Assembly (NCBI RefSeq): GCF_049243985.1
Contig: NC_135384.1
Coordinates: 18,348,501-18,412,500, forward strand
Reading direction: 5' to 3'
Origin: Paroedura picta
Taxonomy: Eukaryota; Chordata; Lepidosauria; Squamata; Gekkonidae
Length of the DNA: 64,000 nt
Position 1 is the first letter of the stretch. Every line of letters starts with the position of its first letter. The position numbers and the translations under genes were made by a program. Under the pieces are notes generated by a model. It was not told where the DNA came from. It was given only the letters and a program-made list of their open reading frames with translations, and searched no databases. Shown here piece after piece: positions 59,521-64,000 of the stretch.

Positions 59521-62500
59521 TTGTTGTTGTTGTTGTTGTTAGGTGTGAAGTAATGTCCGACCCATCGCGACCCCATGGACAATGATCCCCCAGGCCTTCC
59601 TGTCCTCTATCATTCCCCGGAGTCCATTTAAGCTTGCACCTACTGCTTCAGTGACTCCATCCAGCCACCTCATTCTCTGTCGTCCCCTTCTTCTTTTGCC
59701 CTCGATCGCTCCCAGCATTAGGCTCTTCTCCAGGGAGTCCTTCCTTCTCATGAGGTGGCCAAAGTATTTGAGTTTCATCTTCAGGATTTGGCCTTCTAAG
59801 GAGCAGTCAGGGCTGATCTCCTCTAGGACTGACCGGTTTGTTCGCCTTGCAGTCCAAGGGACTCGCAAGAGTCTTCTCCAGCACCAAAGTTCAAAAGCCT
59901 AAATTTTTTGACGCTCGGCCTTCCTTATGGTCCAACTTTCACAGCCATACATTGCAACTGGGAATACCATAGCCTTGACTAAGCGCACTTTTGTTGGCAG
60001 GGTGATATCTCTGCTTTTTAGGATGCTGTCTAGATTTGCCATAGCTTTCCTCCCCAGGAGCAAGCGTCTTTTAATTTCTTGGAGTGATCTTGGAGCCCAG
60101 GAAAATAAAATCTGTCACTATCTCCATTTCTTCCCCATCTATTTGCCAGGAACTGAGAGGGCCGGATGTCGTGATCTTTGTTTTCTTGATGAGTTTCAAG
60201 CCAACTTTTGCACTCTCCTCCTTCACCCGCATCAACAGGCTCTTTAGTTCCTCTTTACTTTCTGCCATTAGAGTGGTATCATCTGCATATTTAAGGTTGT
60301 TGATATTTCTCCCTGCAATCTTGATCCCAATTTGTGACTTCTCTAATCCTGCCTTTCTCATGATGTGCTCCGCATACAAGTTAAATAGGCAAGGCAACAG
60401 TATACAGCCTTGCTGAACTCCTATCTCAATTTTGAACCAATCAGTGATTCCATGTTCAGTTCTCACTGTTGCTTCTTGATCTGCATATAAGTTTCTCAAA
60501 AGACAAATATGATGTTCTGGTATTCCCATCTCTTTAAGAACTTGCCACAATTTGTTGTGCTCCCCACAATCAAAGGCTTTAGCATAGTCAATGAAGCAGA
60601 AGTAGATGTTCTTCTAGAACTCCCTAGCTTTCTCCATGATCCAGCATATGTTGGCAATTTGATCTCTAGTTCCTCTTCCTCTTCGAAATCCTGCCTGTAC
60701 TTCTGGAAGTTCTCGGTCCACATATTGCTGGAGCTTAGCTTGTAAAATTTTGAGCATAACTTTGCTAGCATGAGAAATTAGTGCAATGGTGTGGTAGTTT
60801 GAACATTCATTGGCATTGCCCTTCTTTGAGAATGGAATGTAAACTGACCATTTCCAATCCTGTGGCCATTGTTGAGTTTTCCAAATTTACTGGAATATTG
60901 AGTGTAGCACTTTTACGGCATTGTCTTTTAAGATTTTGAATAGTTCAACTGGAATGCTGTCACCACCACTAGCTTTATTGTTGCTCAGACTTCCTAAGGC
61001 CCATTTGACTTCACATTCCAGGATGTCTGGCTCCAGGTCAGTAACTACCCCATTGTGGTTATCAGGGATGTTAAATTCGCTCTTGTATAGTTCTTCTGTA
61101 TAATTTCGCCACCTTTTTAAAATCTCTTCTGCTTCTGTGAGGTCCCTACCATTTTGGTCCCTTATCATACCCATCTTTGCATGAAATGTTCTCTTCATAT
61201 CTCCAGTTTTCTTGAAAAGATCTCTGGTCCTCCCCATTCTATTGTTTTCTTCTATTTGTTTGCACTGTTCATTTAAGAAGGCATTCTTATCTCTTCTAGC
61301 TTTTCTCTGGAATTCTGCATTCAATTGGGTGTATCTTTCTCTTTCTCCCTTGCCTTTAACTTCCCTTCTCTCCTTAGCTATTTGTAAAGCTTCCTCAGAC
61401 AGCCATTTTGCTTTCTTTCATTTCTTTTTCTTTGGGATGGTTTTAGTTGCTACCTCTTGTACAATGTTGCGAACCTCCGTCCACAGTTCTTCAGGCTCTC
61501 TATCAGATCTAATTCCTTAAATCTATTTGTCACCTCTACTGTATATTCGTCGGGGATATGATTTAGTTAATATCTGAATGGCCTAGTGCTTTTCCCTACT
61601 TTCTTCAATTTAAGCCTAAATTTTGCAACAAGAAGCTGATGATCTGAACCACAATCAGCTCCTGGTCTTGTTTTTACTGACTTCTCCATCTTTGGCTGCA
61701 GAGCACATAGTCAATCTGATTTATATGTTGACCGTCTGGTGATGTCCATGTGTAGAATCGTCTCTTGGGTTGTTGGAAAAGAATACCATTGTATTCTCTT
61801 GACAAAATTCTATCAGCCTGTGCCCTGCTTCATTTTGTACTCCAAGGCCAAACTTGCCTGTTATCCCGGTTATCTTTTGGCTTCCTACTTTAGCATTCCT
61901 ATCCCCCATGATGATAAGCACATCATTTTTTGGCGTTGCTTCTAGAAGGTGTTGTAGAGCTTCATAGAACTGGTCAACTTCATCCTCTTCAGCAGCAGTG
62001 GTTGGGGCATAGACTTGGATTACTGTGATGTTGAATGGTTTGCCTTGGATTCGAACTGAGATCATTCTGTCATTTTGGGGATTGTATCCCAAGACTGCTT
62101 TTCCTACTCTCTTATTGATTATGAAGGCTACTCCATTTCTTCTGCGAGATTTTTGTCCACAGTAGTATACCTGATGGTCATCTGAATTAAATTCAGTCAT
62201 TCCTGTCCATTTTAGTTCACTGATTCCTAAAATGTCGATGTTCAGTCTTGTCATCTCTTGTTTAACCACATCCAGCTTGCCTTGATTCATGGATCTGACG
62301 TTCCAGGTTCCTATGGAATAAAAATCTTTACAGCATCAGACTGTCTTTTCGCCACCAGTTATTTCCACAACTGAGCGTCCTTTCGGCTTTGGCCCAGTCG
62401 CTTCATTCATTCTGGCGCTACTCGTACTAGCCGTCAGCTCATCCCCAGTAGCATATTGGACACCTTCTGACCTGAGGGGCTCATCTTCCGGTGTCATATC

Positions 62501-62695
62501 GTTTTGCCTTTTGGAAATGTCCATTGGGTTTTCATGGCAAAGATACTCGAGTGGTTTGCCATTTCCTTCTCCAGTGGATCACCTTTTGTCAGAGCTCTCT
62601 GCTATGACCTGTCCGTCTTGGGTGGCCCTTCATGGCATAGCTCATAGCTTCACTGAGCTACGCAAGCCCCCTTGCCACGGCAAGGCAGCAATCCT
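59521..62695 (-). mobile_element. BovB (RTE clade) LINE, nearly full length
   Basis: On the minus strand the order is a 5' region with ATCCACTGGAGAAGGAAATG, an endonuclease (LGISELKWTGMTEFNSDDHQ, then IIMGDRNAKVGSQ), a linker (IPVELFKILKDNAVKVLHSI), a reverse transcriptase (GVQQGCILLPCLFNLYAEHI and NNLKYADDTTLMAES with the YADD site) and a C-terminal block (LKYFGHLMRRKDSLEKSLML). It ends in a (TTG)n tract at 59521-59540. Frames are broken into at least five pieces, so the copy is inactive. The BovB family is known for horizontal transfer between squamates and ruminants. Confidence 0.93.
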
Positions 62696-64000
62696 TGAAG
62701 GAGGCACAAACAGTTATGCTGGAATAAATCTTGTTAATCTTGAAGGTATCCCTAAAGCCCTCTGGGAACCCAGCAGCACCATGTTCTTGTTCAGAAACAG
62801 TAGATACCTGGCCCTCCTTCTCTTCCTCCAAGGTGTCATTCCAGTATTCTTTAAATTTGTAAGTATATTGCTGCAAGTGTTTTAAAAGAGAACTGAAGAT
62901 GACAGGATGAAGGGACCTTTCTCCCTCTCTTTCTTTGGTTAAAAAACAATCCAAACTGGCCAAGTTGGTTGGATCTAGGAACTGACCAGCTGGCTGGATA
63001 ATTTTGAAAGAAGTTAATTTCAATAGTCTTGTCCTCTCCTCACCCCAAGCTCATTTTCAAACAGGTGTGACTCCAAGCACCTATTTTTCCTTAAAAATAT
63101 TACATGGATTTCAAGCTGCCCTTTCTAAAGTGGCACTTGATCCTGGATTCCTCCTGTGATGCAGATTCTTGGGGAAGGGGGCACATGGATCTCATTGCAA
63201 GTAAGATCTCTGCTTTCTTTTCTTTGAAAAAACTGGAAAGAGGCACAAGACACTCTTTGTCGTGTTATGAAGTGGCGCTCATGTCTAGACTCTTTGCTTT
63301 CTTTCCCTGATGAGGCATATGGATTGGGTAACAATGCTAGGAGGCAACAATGGAGGCAGAAAAATGTGTCCCATGAAATTCCTCATAGACGAAGCAGCGG
63401 CCCTTTAAAACAGCATTGAAACCAGGATAGTTCAGCATGGTGGTTTTCAGGGTACAAATAATTATATGCTGTCTAGTAATTGGAGTAGGTTCTGCAATGC
63501 TGGCATCATAATGGCTATCTAAACTGATTGCTCTTCCCTCCAGTTGGAAATGCCCCTATTCCAATGTGGTATAATAGCTGGAGCATCAAGGTTTTTTTTT
63601 GCCTATTCCCTTATTAGTTTTGGAATAGAATTTAGCCATTCTGTTTTTTAAATAAGACAACAGTTGAACTGTTGGTGAGTCCAGTTGGAAAAAGGACAAC
63701 CAAAAAGTAACAAAAAAAAGAGCATTTAATGTATGAGACTCTAATCTATTAAGTTTTGTGGAAATTTAACAAATGGAGGCAGTTACAATGGGGGTGGAGG
63801 CAATGACAAGAAATGGTTAGTTGGAGAAGTAAATAAGTAAAGATGGAGCTTACAACTCTTGTGGCTATATCTACAATGGGAAACCAAAGTTGTTTATACC
63901 AGTCTCCCTTCCTCATGACAACACTGTGAGACAGCTAAGACTGAAGTGACTGGTACAGAGAGTCTAAATGGGATTTGGAGCTTTTTTTTGAACCCCAGTT
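62696..64000. other. intergenic, no recognised feature
   Basis: No gene or repeat was recognised between the 5' end of the BovB copy and the window edge. Confidence 0.4.

Overview
The window is genomic DNA from a squamate reptile (lizard or snake). The evidence is the mix of interspersed repeats: CR1 LINEs ending in ATTCTATGA repeats, L2-like LINEs, a nearly full-length BovB (RTE) LINE, a Sauria-type SINE sharing a BovB-like tail, other tRNA-derived SINEs, 5S rRNA-derived SINEs and many short GC-rich hAT elements. The genes carry introns and read as vertebrate proteins. I cannot name the species.

Two host genes are present, arranged tail to tail. SCAF1 (SR-related CTD-associated factor 1) lies on the + strand. 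It has a CpG-rich promoter with a probable non-coding first exon near 2.5-2.83 kb and ten coding exons from 7484 to 36762. The exons join in frame to a protein of 1491 residues, of which 1079 codons come from one giant exon (24988-28224). IRF3 (interferon regulatory factor 3) lies on the - strand. Its coding exons run from 56278 down to 39849, with a probable non-coding first exon near 56984-57080. It keeps the five-tryptophan DNA-binding domain, the IRF association domain and a C-terminal pLxIS motif. The SCAF1-IRF3 neighbourhood is the same as in mammals.

The most unusual host feature is in IRF3. The exon between the DNA-binding domain and the association domain occurs three times in tandem (about 51.1, 50.1 and 49.15 kb), with related flanking intron sequence. 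Two copies are splice-phase compatible. The third has a donor that breaks the phase. A perfect GAAANNGAAAC element (57126-57136) sits just upstream of IRF3 and suggests interferon feedback.

The rest is mobile DNA. 0-2.5 kb: a DIRS-type fossil, a hAT element and an L1 relic. 2.5-37 kb: SCAF1, with CR1, L2, SINE and hAT elements filling its introns. 37-39.8 kb: the spacer between the convergent genes. 39.8-57.2 kb: IRF3, with more CR1 and hAT. 57.2-64 kb: intergenic, dominated by BovB at 59.5-62.7 kb. Structural curiosities include two adjacent hAT copies sharing three target-site copies, one of which carries two facing CTCF-type motifs; a cluster of four perfect hairpins flanked by a direct repeat of about 50 bp; and a SINE containing a duplicated 93-bp foldback whose loop is inverted between the copies. 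All calls come from reading the sequence; no alignment, expression or database search was possible.
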